A stretch of 44,410 bases of DNA from Candidatus Pacearchaeota archaeon (lineage in GTDB: Archaea > Nanoarchaeota > Nanoarchaeia > Pacearchaeales > GW2011-AR1). The translations under genes were made by a program, and so were the position numbers. Location: the NCBI GenBank assembly GCA_023228245.1, contig JALOBN010000016.1:1-44410 (forward strand), read 5' to 3'. How positions within the stretch are numbered: the stretch's first letter is position 1; every line of letters starts with the position of its first letter. Shown piece after piece: positions 29,949-38,654 of the stretch. The notes below the pieces were generated by a model, which saw nothing but the letters and a program-made list of their open reading frames with translations, was not told the DNA's origin and made no database searches.

Positions 29949-31510
29949 AGCGCGGCCCCCTCGACAACCGGCATCTTGTTTCGGACTTCGGTAATCAGCC
30001 GCGTCTGCCGGCGGGCCTCCTCCAGTTCGGCGCTCGGCCCCTGCGAACGGTCGGCGATAGCGTTGAACAACGCGAGCGAACCCTGTTGCATCATGGACGC
30101 TGCGCCAGGCGAATACTTCAGATCGGACATCAAGGATGAGACGGCGGACTCGCGGGCCTTTTTCAAGGCGGCGTTGCGCTGGTCGGGCCCGATGATTCCC
30201 TTGTCGAAGCCGGCGGCAAGGTCTTTGGCGACTTCGGCGAACTTCGTGATCGGAGTCTCCGTCAGAGACTTCAGGCGGTCGCGTAACTTTTCGGTCTCGT
30301 CGGTTGTTTTCTTTGTAGCCTCGAAAAGTTCTCGTTTGGCCTTGGCGGCTTGTTCCGAAACCCCAATCGCCTTCTCTTCTGCGGGAATATCAAATCCCTC
30401 CGCAGCAATCGGATTTTCAGAAACCCATTTTTTCATGAATTCGCGCATATTGTCGGCAACCCTTTTTTCGGGTTTTATTTCCACTCCAATCTCGCTGAGG
30501 TTTCTATATCCCTCGCGTAATGTTTGCGCGAAATCATTTTGTTCTTTTTCAATTTTCTCTCGCGTCTCTTTCAAATTCTCCGCTATTTTCGAGGATTTTA
30601 TTTTCTCACCTGCCGCAAGTATTTTGGGAATTAACTCGCCGACAAGGACTGCGTGTTTAGGGTCTTGGAAGGCAAGTTTTCTGAGAGTATTTACGGTATC
30701 TGTAACGGCCTTCGCATCATCCAAAAGCTCTTTTTCAAGATTCGACTTTCCAATTTTCGCAACACTAACTTCCCACTTGTTGGCCAGTTCCTCTATTGCT
30801 TCGCCGATTTTACGAGACTTCTCATTCAGTATCGACTCAGTCTTTTCGACATTAGCTAAGTCGGATGGTAGGGCCATTGGCGGCAGTTCGGTTATCACTC
30901 CAATTCCAACGGACATTTTTCCCGACTGCATAGCCCACGAAATCAATTCCCCGGCTAGGTACTTTGTGAAATACCACGTTTTTTCCAGACCGCTGGATAA
31001 CTCCGCAAGATTCTTCGTTGCCTGCGCGGTGAATTGAACCAGTCCCTTTTGTGCCGAGAGTTCCTTGAAGGAGACGCCGAGCCGATCCGCTTCTATGCGC
31101 GTTTTACGGATTTCATCGCCAAAGTTTTTTCCAACAAAAACAGCCCCAATGAGTGCGGAAACGATGCCGCCAACCACCGCTCCCGCGCCTGACAATTCAC
31201 CTATATTGAATCCGAGGCTAGCAAATCGTGCCCCACCTCTGCCAATTGCTACCCGTCCTATTTTCTGTAAAAGCGTTTGAACCTTCGACAAGTGCGGTTG
31301 AAGTTTTTTCGCGTCTTCAACGATGGGGTCAAGGGGACTGCCGCCTCCGCCCGATCCTCCGCCGCCTCCGCTTTTCATCTTGAAAATGTCGTTGGCCAAC
31401 GCCTCGCGGGAAAACTGACGCGCCGACGCGCTCGCGCTTTTCAGACCCTTATCGAAGTCCGCCATATGCGCGGAAAGATTTACGACAAGGGAGCCGACGA
31501 CGTTCGACAT
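29945..31510 (-). CDS. Tail tape measure protein (short)
   Basis: 521 aa from ATG at 31510 (overlapping the upstream stop as TGATG). The N-terminus MSNVVGSLVVNLSAHMADFDKGL is the typical opening of tape measure proteins (VANLSANVAGFxxGL). It is followed by a Gly/Ser-rich stretch, a hydrophobic membrane-like segment near 110-135 (LSGAGAVVGGIVSALIGAVFVG) and long coiled-coil helices to the end. Short for a tape measure, implying a tail of modest length if the usual 1.5 A per residue holds. Position after the G/GT chaperones supports it. Confidence 0.8.
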   Translation of the reverse strand: MSNVVGSLVVNLSAHMADFDKGLKSASASARQFSREALANDIFKMKSGGGGGSGGGGSPLDPIVEDAKKLQPHLSKVQTLLQKIGRVAIGRGGARFASLGFNIGELSGAGAVVGGIVSALIGAVFVGKNFGDEIRKTRIEADRLGVSFKELSAQKGLVQFTAQATKNLAELSSGLEKTWYFTKYLAGELISWAMQSGKMSVGIGVITELPPMALPSDLANVEKTESILNEKSRKIGEAIEELANKWEVSVAKIGKSNLEKELLDDAKAVTDTVNTLRKLAFQDPKHAVLVGELIPKILAAGEKIKSSKIAENLKETREKIEKEQNDFAQTLREGYRNLSEIGVEIKPEKRVADNMREFMKKWVSENPIAAEGFDIPAEEKAIGVSEQAAKAKRELFEATKKTTDETEKLRDRLKSLTETPITKFAEVAKDLAAGFDKGIIGPDQRNAALKKARESAVSSLMSDLKYSPGAASMMQQGSLALFNAIADRSQGPSAELEEARRQTRLITEVRNKMPVVEGAAL

Positions 31511-31839
31511 CAATCACCCCACTGGTTCACGACGGACTGCCAAATCTCTTTCATGCTCTCTTCGCTCTGCTGCCGCTCGCATTCCAGCGCCTTTGCAAAC
31601 GGCATGTAGTACGCCGGCGGCTCGACGCTCCCCTTCTGCCGATGACAAGAGTCAAGCAAACTGCATAGATGGCCGTGCAACATTTCCGCTCTCTCCTCGC
31701 CCCACGGGTCAACCTCGTAAGCCTTTTCATGCTCGATCAATTCCTCCGCCGTCAGATCGTCGAGCATCCTCTGACGCGATGGATAACCAAGTTCGCGGGC
31801 AAGCCTTACGTGGAAACGGAGGTCGGCCCGCTCTCGGAG
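31510..31839 (-). CDS. T extension of the tail assembly chaperone (expressed by -1 frameshift)
   Basis: The open frame entered after a -1 shift at 31839-31845 reads LRERADLRFHVRLARELGYP, then LDDLTAEELIEHEKAYEVDPWGEERAEML, similar in layout to phage minor tail T/DUF4035 proteins. There is no good start codon before the conserved part; the first ATG (31767) falls inside it. It is therefore best read as the C-terminal half of a fusion of about 226 aa with the upstream G-like protein. Confidence 0.75.
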   Translation of the reverse strand, partial: LRERADLRFHVRLARELGYPSRQRMLDDLTAEELIEHEKAYEVDPWGEERAEMLHGHLCSLLDSCHRQKGSVEPPAYYMPFAKALECERQQSEESMKEIWQSVVNQWGD

Positions 31840-32189
31840 TTTTTTTCGAGGTCTTCCTTTTGCACCACGGTCATCCCGTTGTGAAGTTGCACCTCATTCA
31901 CGAGGCGATACATCAATTCGATCTGATCGCCGGCCCAGTCCTGCAACTCCGCGACGGTGAAACAGAGCGTTCCGTCGGTATCGCAAAGCGCTCTGGCAAG
32001 CACTTCCGCGACGGCCAGCAAGTTCTCTTCGCTTGTGGCTTCCGAATCGCCTTCCTTCGCCAACGAACGAAGGTGAATCAAATCGGCGGCAGTGAGCTTT
32101 TTGATTCCCACGTCGCCGCCCCACTCGGGCACGTTGATAGTCTTGATTGGCCCCCGCATACCCCGCTGCATTTCTTCCCGGCTTAACAT
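31806..32189 (-). CDS. Tail assembly chaperone, G-like
   Basis: 127 aa, MLSREEMQRGMRGPIKTINVP onward. The block VGIKKLTAADLIHLRSLAKEGDSEATSEENLLAVAEVLARALCDTDG is the typical G/GpE tail chaperone domain. It lies directly before the tape measure region and carries a slippery site near its end. Such proteins coat the tape measure during tail assembly. The ordinary product stops at 31806. Confidence 0.8.
   Translation of the reverse strand: MLSREEMQRGMRGPIKTINVPEWGGDVGIKKLTAADLIHLRSLAKEGDSEATSEENLLAVAEVLARALCDTDGTLCFTVAELQDWAGDQIELMYRLVNEVQLHNGMTVVQKEDLEKNSESGPTSVST
31839..31845 (-). promoter_or_regulatory. -1 ribosomal frameshift site A AAA AAC
   Basis: In minus sense the zero-frame codons are GAA AAA AAC, giving the classical slippery heptamer in the right register. 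It falls 10 codons before the G stop codon. The -1 frame continues as the T-like extension for 109 residues. Confidence 0.8.
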
Positions 32190-32869
32190 AGCGACTCCCG
32201 TAGTTGGTGGATCGTTTTATCGGACAAATTGAACCATTCGACGTGATTCCAAACTCCTATCGTTCCTTGACTCGCCAATCGCTCGGACGGTCCCACGTCA
32301 TGGCCGACCAGATTGGACCACGGGCAAAATGCCTTGATCTGCTCTCCTTCGTGCAACGTCGCAAAAATCGTGTCGATATGCAGATTCTTGTGCGCGATCA
32401 CTCCGGGCACGCTCGCAAGGAATGCGTGGCACTTCGACAAACCGCCTCCTTGAAGGGCGTAGGCAAGGCCGAGGTTCGCGCACGTGCAGCGCAGAACCTT
32501 GTCGTTGACGACCTTCGGCATCGAAGTGTGACTCGCCGAAAGATAAATCTGCTGCCAGTCGGCCGGAACTGCCGCCATGAACTCCCGCACGCGGTCCCCG
32601 AAGTCCTCGGGGAATACGGCGTCGTCCTCGAAAACCACAACGGAGGGCACGCCCTCCATGATGCACTTGTGGAAGATTTCCACATGGCTCCGCAGCACCG
32701 ACCAAGCACCTCGCCCCGCACAGTGCGCCGGCGGCGCATCCTCCTGGATCGCCGCGAACCGAATCGGCTTGGGGAACGGCCAATCGACGGCCGCGACGTT
32801 TCTCTCGAAACGGTCTCGCCGTTCGGTGCTGCGGTCCAAATTGATGTAGTAACAGCGGTCGAACATCAT
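32183..32869 (-). CDS. Family 25-like glycosyltransferase
   Basis: 228 aa. The start MFDRCYYINLDRSTERRDRF is the hallmark N-terminus of glycosyltransferase family 25 (LPS beta-galactosyltransferase type). Then ACRAGRGAWSVLRSHVEIFHKCI-like and VVFEDDAVFP, the latter containing the EDD metal/donor motif, and the end region NLHIDTIFATL. It starts within the stop of the tail tube gene (ATGA). Placement inside the tail operon suggests glycosylation of virion tail or capsid proteins, but host-surface modification is possible. Confidence 0.85.
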   Translation of the reverse strand: MMFDRCYYINLDRSTERRDRFERNVAAVDWPFPKPIRFAAIQEDAPPAHCAGRGAWSVLRSHVEIFHKCIMEGVPSVVVFEDDAVFPEDFGDRVREFMAAVPADWQQIYLSASHTSMPKVVNDKVLRCTCANLGLAYALQGGGLSKCHAFLASVPGVIAHKNLHIDTIFATLHEGEQIKAFCPWSNLVGHDVGPSERLASQGTIGVWNHVEWFNLSDKTIHQLRESLC

Positions 32870-33204
32870 CAGGGCATCTTGCAAAACTTGATGGTTCCGG
32901 TCATTTCGCCGTTCATGGTTCCCTTGAGATTCACGCCGCAGATACCGGCGGTCGAGAGCGTTCCGCTCGTTGTGGTATCTTTCCACGTTACGCCGAGCGA
33001 ACCCATCGTCGCCGTCGGGAGTGTGCCGCCGACAATGTCACAGGACACTTCCGTCGTGGGAATGCCTGGAACTTCGGTCGCATCGGTATCGCTCGATCCC
33101 GTGACATCCGCCTTGGGATACGTCTTGTCGAAGGTGATCCCGCGCAGACTGCCGACCGTTACTCCGGCGAAGAGTAGCGTCGAACCGTTGAATTCCTTAC
33201 TCAT
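32869..33204 (-). CDS. Major tail tube protein
   Basis: 111 aa, MSKEFNGSTLLFAGVTVGSLRG onward. Thr/Gly-rich beta protein with DVTGSSDTDATEVPG and CGVNLKGTMNGEMTGTIKFCK. Position (after DUF3168-like tail completion, before chaperones and tape measure) is exactly that of the tube protein in HK97-like siphophages. Chosen start at 33204 rather than upstream M at 33246, which lies in an Arg-rich non-conserved stretch. Confidence 0.7.
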   Translation of the reverse strand: MSKEFNGSTLLFAGVTVGSLRGITFDKTYPKADVTGSSDTDATEVPGIPTTEVSCDIVGGTLPTATMGSLGVTWKDTTTSGTLSTAGICGVNLKGTMNGEMTGTIKFCKMP

Positions 33205-33259
33205 GTCTTTCCTCGCACGCTCCCCGCGCGCGAAAGCCCGAAACATAAATGAGAGGCAG

Positions 33260-33277
33260 GGCTGCCGGGGTGCAGCC
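33260..33277 (-). other. Hairpin upstream of the tail tube gene's neighbour
   Basis: GGCTGC/GCAGCC with a 6-base loop in the 96-bp gap 33205-33300. There is no T-run in either direction. Could be an mRNA stabiliser. Nothing else is visible in this gap. Confidence 0.35.
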
Positions 33278-33300
33278 TCTTCGGTAGCTGGCCTAGCCTC

Positions 33301-33687
33301 TCAATACCAAACGGTGTACTCCTGATTGATCGCGTAGTATTCCGGCACGTCCTGGCCTGGCATCGGGTCGCCGATGTCGTCGCTCTGCGTTTCCAAATGC
33401 CAAACGCTTCCGCTCGAATCCGTCCAGCCGCTGATGGCCGCCTTCACCGCGGCCGCCAGCGCCTTTGAGCCGGCGTAGGTAGCGGCCATACAGTACACGC
33501 TCAGACGCATTTCGGAGGTGTCGGTTGTGCCGCCGGCGTGATTCACTGGCCGGTCACTGTATACCTGGTATACGATGGCAGGCAGCGCCGTCCCTTGCTT
33601 TCGATAGCCGGGAGTGATGCGTGTTGATACCAGCGTCGTCACTCCCGACGTTGCCTTCAGTTTCGCAACTAGCCGTGTTTCTGGCAT
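33301..33687 (-). CDS. Tail completion protein, DUF3168/gp17-like
   Basis: 128 aa from the ATG at 33687 (MPETRLVAKLKATSGVTTL). The pattern TRITPGYRKQGTALPAIVYQVYSDRP and the EMRLSVYC strand match DUF3168. These proteins join the tail to the head-completion ring. Neighbours on both sides are in the expected order. Confidence 0.8.
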   Translation of the reverse strand: MPETRLVAKLKATSGVTTLVSTRITPGYRKQGTALPAIVYQVYSDRPVNHAGGTTDTSEMRLSVYCMAATYAGSKALAAAVKAAISGWTDSSGSVWHLETQSDDIGDPMPGQDVPEYYAINQEYTVWY

Positions 33688-33733
33688 TGTTTTATGTTCC
33701 GTCGAAACTTTGGAAAGCAAATAGTTCCGATCT

Positions 33734-34408
33734 TCATTTTTTTAATCCGTAGGTTCGGGCCAATTCGTTGGCAACCGGTTCGATCTTTCGCAGTTCGTTC
33801 TCGATAGCAATCAGCATCGGGCGCTGCATCGTATCGAACGCTGGACGAAGCATCGGGAACTTTCGCGTCCGATTTCCCGTCAGCTTCCCGCCTCCGCGAA
33901 CTCGCGTTGTGCCGATGAAACTGGGGATTGCCGACAAAACTTTTTGCACGTATCTGGCACTGGGAATCTCTCCGCCAGCACGAGAGTAGACGATCCTGGA
34001 AATGGCAAGGCGTCGGCCGGCGGCCGTCAAACCCACTCGCTTGATCCACGTTCTTTGCGCCGTGCCGCCGGTAACAATGTTGTGGCCGAGTTCCACGAGA
34101 TGGGCGTGGGAACCGCCCTTGGAATAATCGAACCCAACGGCGACGAAAGTAGTCTCGCCCTTCTTGTAGGTTTTCACCCGCGTCCCAGCGGTCGCGTACA
34201 GACTCACTGCGTCCCGATCCTTGTAGCCTCGGGCAAGCGCACCCTGTAACTGACGCCAGGCGTTGGCCCGAGCCTGGCCAGCGAGCAGGTTCCCGGCCTC
34301 CTGCATGGCCGGCTTTACCAACTTGTTGGAAATCTTCGTCGGCAACTCCGCGAGAGTTTTCATCAGCGAAGCAAGCCCGGTCATCGTTATGGTGATAGGA
34401 GCGGTCAC
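33734..34408 (-). CDS. HK97 gp10-like tail-component/neck protein
   Basis: 224 aa with a GTG start at 34408 (AAGGA 6 bases upstream; GTGA overlap with the adaptor gene). Residues about 12-60 (LASLMKTLAELPTKISNKLVKPAMQEAGNLLAGQARANA) match the HK97 gp10 family start. SHAHLVELGHN and the end PMLRPAFDTMQ are also typical. Neck or tail-terminator function by family. Confidence 0.8.
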   Translation of the reverse strand: MTAPITITMTGLASLMKTLAELPTKISNKLVKPAMQEAGNLLAGQARANAWRQLQGALARGYKDRDAVSLYATAGTRVKTYKKGETTFVAVGFDYSKGGSHAHLVELGHNIVTGGTAQRTWIKRVGLTAAGRRLAISRIVYSRAGGEIPSARYVQKVLSAIPSFIGTTRVRGGGKLTGNRTRKFPMLRPAFDTMQRPMLIAIENELRKIEPVANELARTYGLKK

Positions 34409-34722
34409 AGTTTTTCCTTGCACAAAATCCGCAGTTCCGTCTTGTCGATGTTCTCAACGACCGACAGCGGGTATAGGTATCGCGTCCCGAACAGCAGGCG
34501 CGCCGCGCTGTTCATGTCCGCCGTGTACCGCATGATGACCTGAACCGTTGCCTCGGGATGCGACTGCTTTGCCTTCCACGATTCCACGGCGTCCAGAGTT
34601 CGTACTTCCGCCCAAACTGTCGCAACGTCAGACCACGTTTCCGCTTGGTCGCCGTAAGTGTCGGCCGCGGCAAGTGCGGACTGCTGGATCGTAACCCGAT
34701 GTTTCAGACGGCCGGTTCGCAT
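34405..34722 (-). CDS. Head-tail adaptor (SPP1 gp16/HK97 gp7-like)
   Basis: 105 aa, MRTGRLKHRVTIQQSALAAA, then ETWSDVATVWAEVRTLDAVE, which is the head-tail joining family signature (G.lr.Ri.iq...D.yG....tw..v..vWAei..l...E). Start at 34722 chosen on this basis. The 34723-34845 gap holds nothing I can identify. Confidence 0.88.
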   Translation of the reverse strand: MRTGRLKHRVTIQQSALAAADTYGDQAETWSDVATVWAEVRTLDAVESWKAKQSHPEATVQVIMRYTADMNSAARLLFGTRYLYPLSVVENIDKTELRILCKEKL

Positions 34723-34845
34723 AGTTCCCGTTCTCCGCGCCTTCGCGCTCGGCGTCTTCTTTTTTTCCACTTGGATAACGATCGCGCGGCCTGTGGATAT
34801 TTTGGATGCTCCCGTGCAGTGCAATTATCCTTGGCTTTCGATTCG

Positions 34846-35088
34846 CTACGATTCGTCGGTTTCATTTTTCTCATCCGTGAAACATTCGCCGTTGATGACC
34901 GACGCGAACTCCTCCACCGTCGCCCGCGTTCGGTAGGGAGCCGTCGATCCGTCCGCCCACCAATTGACAATGCCTTCCTCTTCGCTTTCTTCCACGCGCG
35001 CGATGGAGCAAGGATTGATGGCGACCGTCTTCTCGACCGGAGGGTCGCTGGCCGATTCGCGCACCAGGATGATGATTTCTAAAAGCAT
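34846..35088 (-). CDS. Small hypothetical protein in the connector cluster
   Basis: 80 aa, MLLEIIILVRESASDPPVEK onward. ATG overlaps the stop of the preceding connector gene (TAATG). Acidic, with TVEEFASVINGECFT. Possibly a minor head/tail component; no family recognised. Confidence 0.5.
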   Translation of the reverse strand: MLLEIIILVRESASDPPVEKTVAINPCSIARVEESEEEGIVNWWADGSTAPYRTRATVEEFASVINGECFTDEKNETDES

Positions 35089-35681
35089 TACGAATACCCT
35101 CCCCAGTCTTCCTTGGACATCAACCATTGCAGAGCGAATGGAACCAACGAGGTGCTCACGTTTTGTGCGTCTTCGTCAACTGGTTCTCGTTTTTCATACC
35201 AATTCGCTACAATGAACGCGAGGATATGCTTTATAGATTCGGGGACGAACGCGGCCGTAGTTCCGTAGCCAGCCGTAAACGTGATCGTCACGGCGTTGTA
35301 GGTGTCGCCCCGCGTCGAAGGCCAGGATTTTCCGTAGGCTGGTTTGATTCGACACGGACAATCGGGACTGACGCAATCGCCCTGATACTCCGTAGCCGCA
35401 AGCAACGTGTTTGTGCCTTCCGTATTCGTGTAGTAGATCGAGATGATGGAAGCCACGGGAAGGACGCGCAACTCGATCTCATCCGGGAACCGGTCGAGGT
35501 ACAGTTTCCAGGTCGCCGTGATAAACTGTTTCGATAATTCACGCTCGACGGCACGGGTCGCCTTCTTGATAAGCAGAGCCACATAGGCGTCATCGGCGTG
35601 TTCGTCGATGCGTGAATGAGCCAGAACGTCGGCGAGAGTAACCGGATCGGCCGTCGCCGGAGTCGTGCAAGCATATTGCAT
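35088..35681 (-). CDS. Head-tail connector protein (gp6-like)
   Basis: 197 aa, start at 35681. LADVLAHSRIDEHADDAYVALLIKKATRAVERELSKQFI is the classic gp6/QLRG DNA-packaging connector pattern, and the C-terminus (IKHILAFIVANWYEKRE) is also typical. It forms the ring beneath the portal. Located between capsid-proximal and adaptor genes, as expected. Confidence 0.85.
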   Translation of the reverse strand: MQYACTTPATADPVTLADVLAHSRIDEHADDAYVALLIKKATRAVERELSKQFITATWKLYLDRFPDEIELRVLPVASIISIYYTNTEGTNTLLAATEYQGDCVSPDCPCRIKPAYGKSWPSTRGDTYNAVTITFTAGYGTTAAFVPESIKHILAFIVANWYEKREPVDEDAQNVSTSLVPFALQWLMSKEDWGGYS

Positions 35682-35699
35682 GAAAACCTCTCGCGTGAA

Positions 35700-35740
35700 G
35701 GCGCACCCCGCCGCCGTGATTGGCGGCGGCGGGGTGCGCC
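35700..35740 (-). terminator. Perfect 16-bp GC hairpin between structural genes
   Basis: GGCGCACCCCGCCGCC (35700-35715) pairs with 35725-35740 around a 9-base loop, directly after the stop of the 303-aa gene. No U-tract follows, so it is better viewed as an mRNA 3'-end stabiliser/attenuator than a strong terminator. Confidence 0.55.
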
Positions 35741-35749
35741 GGATTTTCA

Positions 35750-36661
35750 TCAGGTGTCGATGGCCGCGTTGAGCATCGACGTTACCGAATTTGCACCGTT
35801 CACACGACAGGTGAACGACTGCAAAATTGCCTCGCCGACGAGCCCGACGCTCGCGGCGTTGAACGCCTCGAGATTCCGAGCCACACCGGTGGTGCTTGCG
35901 TGCATATGAATGCCGGTTCCAGTGGCGTGCTTGTTATAGGTCGTGATGTTGTTCAGCGAAATGTCGATACTGAGCGCCGTCTCTCCGGCAATCGTCACGT
36001 TGCTGAACGATCCAACGATGAACACGTTGGACATTTTCAGCCGGTCGCACCCGCCCGCGAAGAGAATACAGTTGGTCGCCAGAGCGGTCAACGTGAATCC
36101 GTGGTACTCGAAACCGTCTATCGTCAGGTCGTCGGCGTCTGCGGCCACGGCAATACCCACCAGCGCTCCCAAAATCACGCTGGTATCATGCACGCGGATG
36201 TTTCGCAACGTCGTCCCAGTCGCCGTGGCGGCGATTGTGAGCGTAGCGGCGATGTCCAGGAAGTTGTTGATGATGTCCACGTTTTCGAGGACGCAATTCG
36301 CGGCCGTGAAACTGATCGTAGACGTTGTGGCCGTGGTAATCGAAATCTGCGGCTTGAGTCGGCCGGTCCCGATTCCGATGACTTGCACCCCGGCAATGTC
36401 GAAAACCATTCCCGTCGCCGAGGTTATGTTTTCAGCGTGGCCTGGCATGACGAAAACGATGTCGCCCTTGCTGGCTGTGCATTTACTGATAGCGTAGTCG
36501 ACGGTGGCAAACGGCTTGTCTGGCGTGAACCCGTAGGCCGTGCCGTTGGTTCCCGTACCGGAATGGACGAAGAACCGTTGCCCCGTGGACATACGCATGT
36601 CCTCGATGGCAACCTTGCCGCCGGCTCCGCGACGATAGTAAAGTGAAGATCGAACGCTCAT
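35750..36661 (-). CDS. Beta-helix structural/decoration protein
   Basis: 303 aa, MSVRSSLYYRRGAGGKVAIED onward. After residue 60 it has repeated short strands (VQVIGIGTGRLKPQISI, CVLENVDIINNFLDI, TLRNIRVHDTSVI, DRLKMSNVFIVG), the signature of a right-handed parallel beta-helix. Between the capsid-associated 160-aa gene and the connectors, so most likely a head decoration or adhesin rather than a lyase; no lyase residues identified. Confidence 0.55.
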   Translation of the reverse strand: MSVRSSLYYRRGAGGKVAIEDMRMSTGQRFFVHSGTGTNGTAYGFTPDKPFATVDYAISKCTASKGDIVFVMPGHAENITSATGMVFDIAGVQVIGIGTGRLKPQISITTATTSTISFTAANCVLENVDIINNFLDIAATLTIAATATGTTLRNIRVHDTSVILGALVGIAVAADADDLTIDGFEYHGFTLTALATNCILFAGGCDRLKMSNVFIVGSFSNVTIAGETALSIDISLNNITTYNKHATGTGIHMHASTTGVARNLEAFNAASVGLVGEAILQSFTCRVNGANSVTSMLNAAIDT

Positions 36662-36685
36662 TATGCGAACCTTTCGTAAGTGATA

Positions 36686-36715
36686 GGCCGGCGCGCCGGG
36701 GAGGGCGCGCCGGCC
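36686..36715 (-). terminator. Perfect 12-bp GC palindrome hairpin
   Basis: GGCCGGCGCGCC (36686-36697) and its complement (36704-36715) with a 6-base loop, between the 160-aa and 303-aa genes. No U-tract follows in the direction of transcription. Same design as the hairpin at 35700-35740. Confidence 0.5.
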
Positions 36716-36729
36716 GTTACGGTTTTTGG

Positions 36730-37212
36730 TTATGCCGTCTCCGTGCCGGCAACGATTGTGGACGGAGTAATCGCCGTGTGCGGACGCCGCGCGTGGGCGA
36801 AGTAGACGACAACGGCCTCATGTCCCGCGTGGCCGCCCGTAAGGCGAACTGCTAGATAGCGGAGGTTGTAGGTCGTTGCGAGGTGCTGCACCTCTTCGGC
36901 CGTGCATTCGAGCCATGCCTGGTCGGGTATGGCGCTGAGTGCAATCGTGCCGGACGTTTTGATGACGACCACGTTGGTAAACGTGATCGTGTCGGATGCG
37001 ATCAATTCCATCAGCGTGAAATCGGTCGAATCTCCGAAGATCGTTCCGATGGCCAGCGCACCCACCTTGTCGTAATCCCTCAAGTCAATGTACTTGAGGG
37101 TAGTACCGCCGTCGGCGCTGCAAATAACGGCAGTAGTGGCGGCGGGATCGTGGTCGCATCCGAGGACGCGCCATTCACTCCTGATTTTTTCAGTTGCAAC
37201 AGCAGAAGCCAT
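36730..37212 (-). CDS. Small structural protein next to the major capsid gene
   Basis: 160 aa, MASAVATEKIRSEWRVLGCDHDP onward. A beta-rich domain with TLKYIDLRDYDKVGALAI and TITFTNVVVIKTSG. Immediately downstream of the capsid gene, the slot often used by head decoration/stabilisation proteins. Function by position only. Confidence 0.5.
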   Translation of the reverse strand: MASAVATEKIRSEWRVLGCDHDPAATTAVICSADGGTTLKYIDLRDYDKVGALAIGTIFGDSTDFTLMELIASDTITFTNVVVIKTSGTIALSAIPDQAWLECTAEEVQHLATTYNLRYLAVRLTGGHAGHEAVVVYFAHARRPHTAITPSTIVAGTETA

Positions 37213-37248
37213 TGTAGGATTCCTTCTTTCTCGGGTTAAGTTCCGGGG

Positions 37249-38580
37249 TTATGCTCGCGCCGCGATAACGACAAAGGGCGAGAGTGTGACGGCCGATTTC
37301 TTCGGAGTGAGGTACGTTCTCCACCAACAACGGCCATCATTCCGCATCAAGAAGCGGAACGTCCGCTCGTTGTACTCAAATCGAACGTGCATCGACTCGG
37401 CCGACTCCAGGGGCTGGTACGTGCCTTCAAGATACTGTGACCAGTTTCCGAGGATGAGGTCGCCGGCATCGCCCAACGTCGAGCAATACTCTGTCGGGTA
37501 GGCAGGACGACCCAAGAGCAGGTCGGGCCGATCCTCGCGCGCGCTGTTTTGCCACATCGGTACGCCGCTCGTGCCGATGGTCATTACCAACTGCATGAGT
37601 TGGGGCAGGCAATCGTGGTTGTAGAGCCAGATTGCGTTCTGATAGCCCCAACAACGGGAACGCATGTTGATAACGTTCTCGTAAACAATGCTGTCAGCGT
37701 CCTGGCCGGTTTCCGCCGATACAGCTATGGTACAGGGGGAGTTGATAACTCCCTCGTACTGCCCGGCCCCGGTGCCGTTGATCTTCTCGTTGAGTATCTT
37801 GCTTCCAAACTCGTCGCGGAAACCAGCCTCAATCAGTGCGGCAAAACTGATTGCCGAATCCGAAAGAAGCTCCTCCGTCGCATAAGACAGACCCATCAAG
37901 GGAACGGCGCTGAGCTTGACTTGCTCCATCGTCATGCGGGACGCAGTTACGGCCTGAGTTTCGGCTCTCCGATAGACGGCCAGGCCACCGCTTACGCTGG
38001 TGGTGTGCGTGCTGTCGGTGCGAGCCGGGATCGAGACGGTCGGGGTGGCCATCGGAATCTGCGTCGTGCGCCCGATGGTCGGGTCGGTTTCCGCCGCCCT
38101 GGTGAGCAGGTTTGCATAAAAACTGGCCGGAACCAGGAAGTTACCGTAGGAATTGGAATACGTTCCGGCCTCATCAGATCCGGCCGTGGCCAGAAACTGG
38201 AGGCGTTCGTCTTGTGTGCGCCCGTAGGGACCGGCATCGACAACCGCCTTGAAAAACTCCCGCGTGGACTTGAAACCTTTTGCTGGATCGTCCTCGAAGG
38301 CCGCCTTGACGCGAGTTCCGATCTGCCGGATGGTGTCGCCCGGCCAGCCGCCCTCGCCGCCGGTCTGGATGATGGGGGCCGTCTGGGCGAAGGTCGCCAG
38401 ATCGGTTTCCCACTTGAGTTTCGTGGCAACGGCTTCCAGATCCGTTTTGTTCGCCTCAAGGGTCATCGACTCTTCGGCGGTCGGTTCACGGTCTTCCTTG
38501 GCCGCCTTGTCGAGAATCGACTCGGATTGAGTGAGGAGGGCTTTCTTGCGCTCCTCAAGTTTTTGGATTCGATGGTTCAC
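37249..38580 (-). CDS. Major capsid protein (HK97 fold)
   Basis: 443 aa, GTG start (AAGGA upstream). Residues 1-60 are coiled coil (IQKLEERKKALLTQSESILDKAAK), the delta/scaffold domain. The rest matches HK97-type capsids: FFKAVVDAG, LVPASFYANLLTRAAETDPTIGRT, VSIPARTDSTHTTS, LSYATEELLSDSAISFAALIEAGF and WQNSAREDRPDLLLGRPAYPTEY. It is separated from upstream genes by its own terminator. Confidence 0.93.
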   Translation of the reverse strand: MNHRIQKLEERKKALLTQSESILDKAAKEDREPTAEESMTLEANKTDLEAVATKLKWETDLATFAQTAPIIQTGGEGGWPGDTIRQIGTRVKAAFEDDPAKGFKSTREFFKAVVDAGPYGRTQDERLQFLATAGSDEAGTYSNSYGNFLVPASFYANLLTRAAETDPTIGRTTQIPMATPTVSIPARTDSTHTTSVSGGLAVYRRAETQAVTASRMTMEQVKLSAVPLMGLSYATEELLSDSAISFAALIEAGFRDEFGSKILNEKINGTGAGQYEGVINSPCTIAVSAETGQDADSIVYENVINMRSRCWGYQNAIWLYNHDCLPQLMQLVMTIGTSGVPMWQNSAREDRPDLLLGRPAYPTEYCSTLGDAGDLILGNWSQYLEGTYQPLESAESMHVRFEYNERTFRFLMRNDGRCWWRTYLTPKKSAVTLSPFVVIAARA

Positions 38581-38654
38581 TGGCTTGGTTCCTTGCTAAA
38601 ATCGGGTTGAACGGATGAGGCCGTGCATCCCGCCGCAGCGTGGAAGATCAAGCC

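Noticed and set aside
29772..31037. Plus-strand 421-codon frame
   Set aside because: Antisense shadow of the tape measure gene; Ser/Phe-rich translation typical of a complementary frame.
32204..33325. Plus-strand 373-codon frame
   Set aside because: Antisense to the glycosyltransferase and tail tube genes, which have recognisable families.
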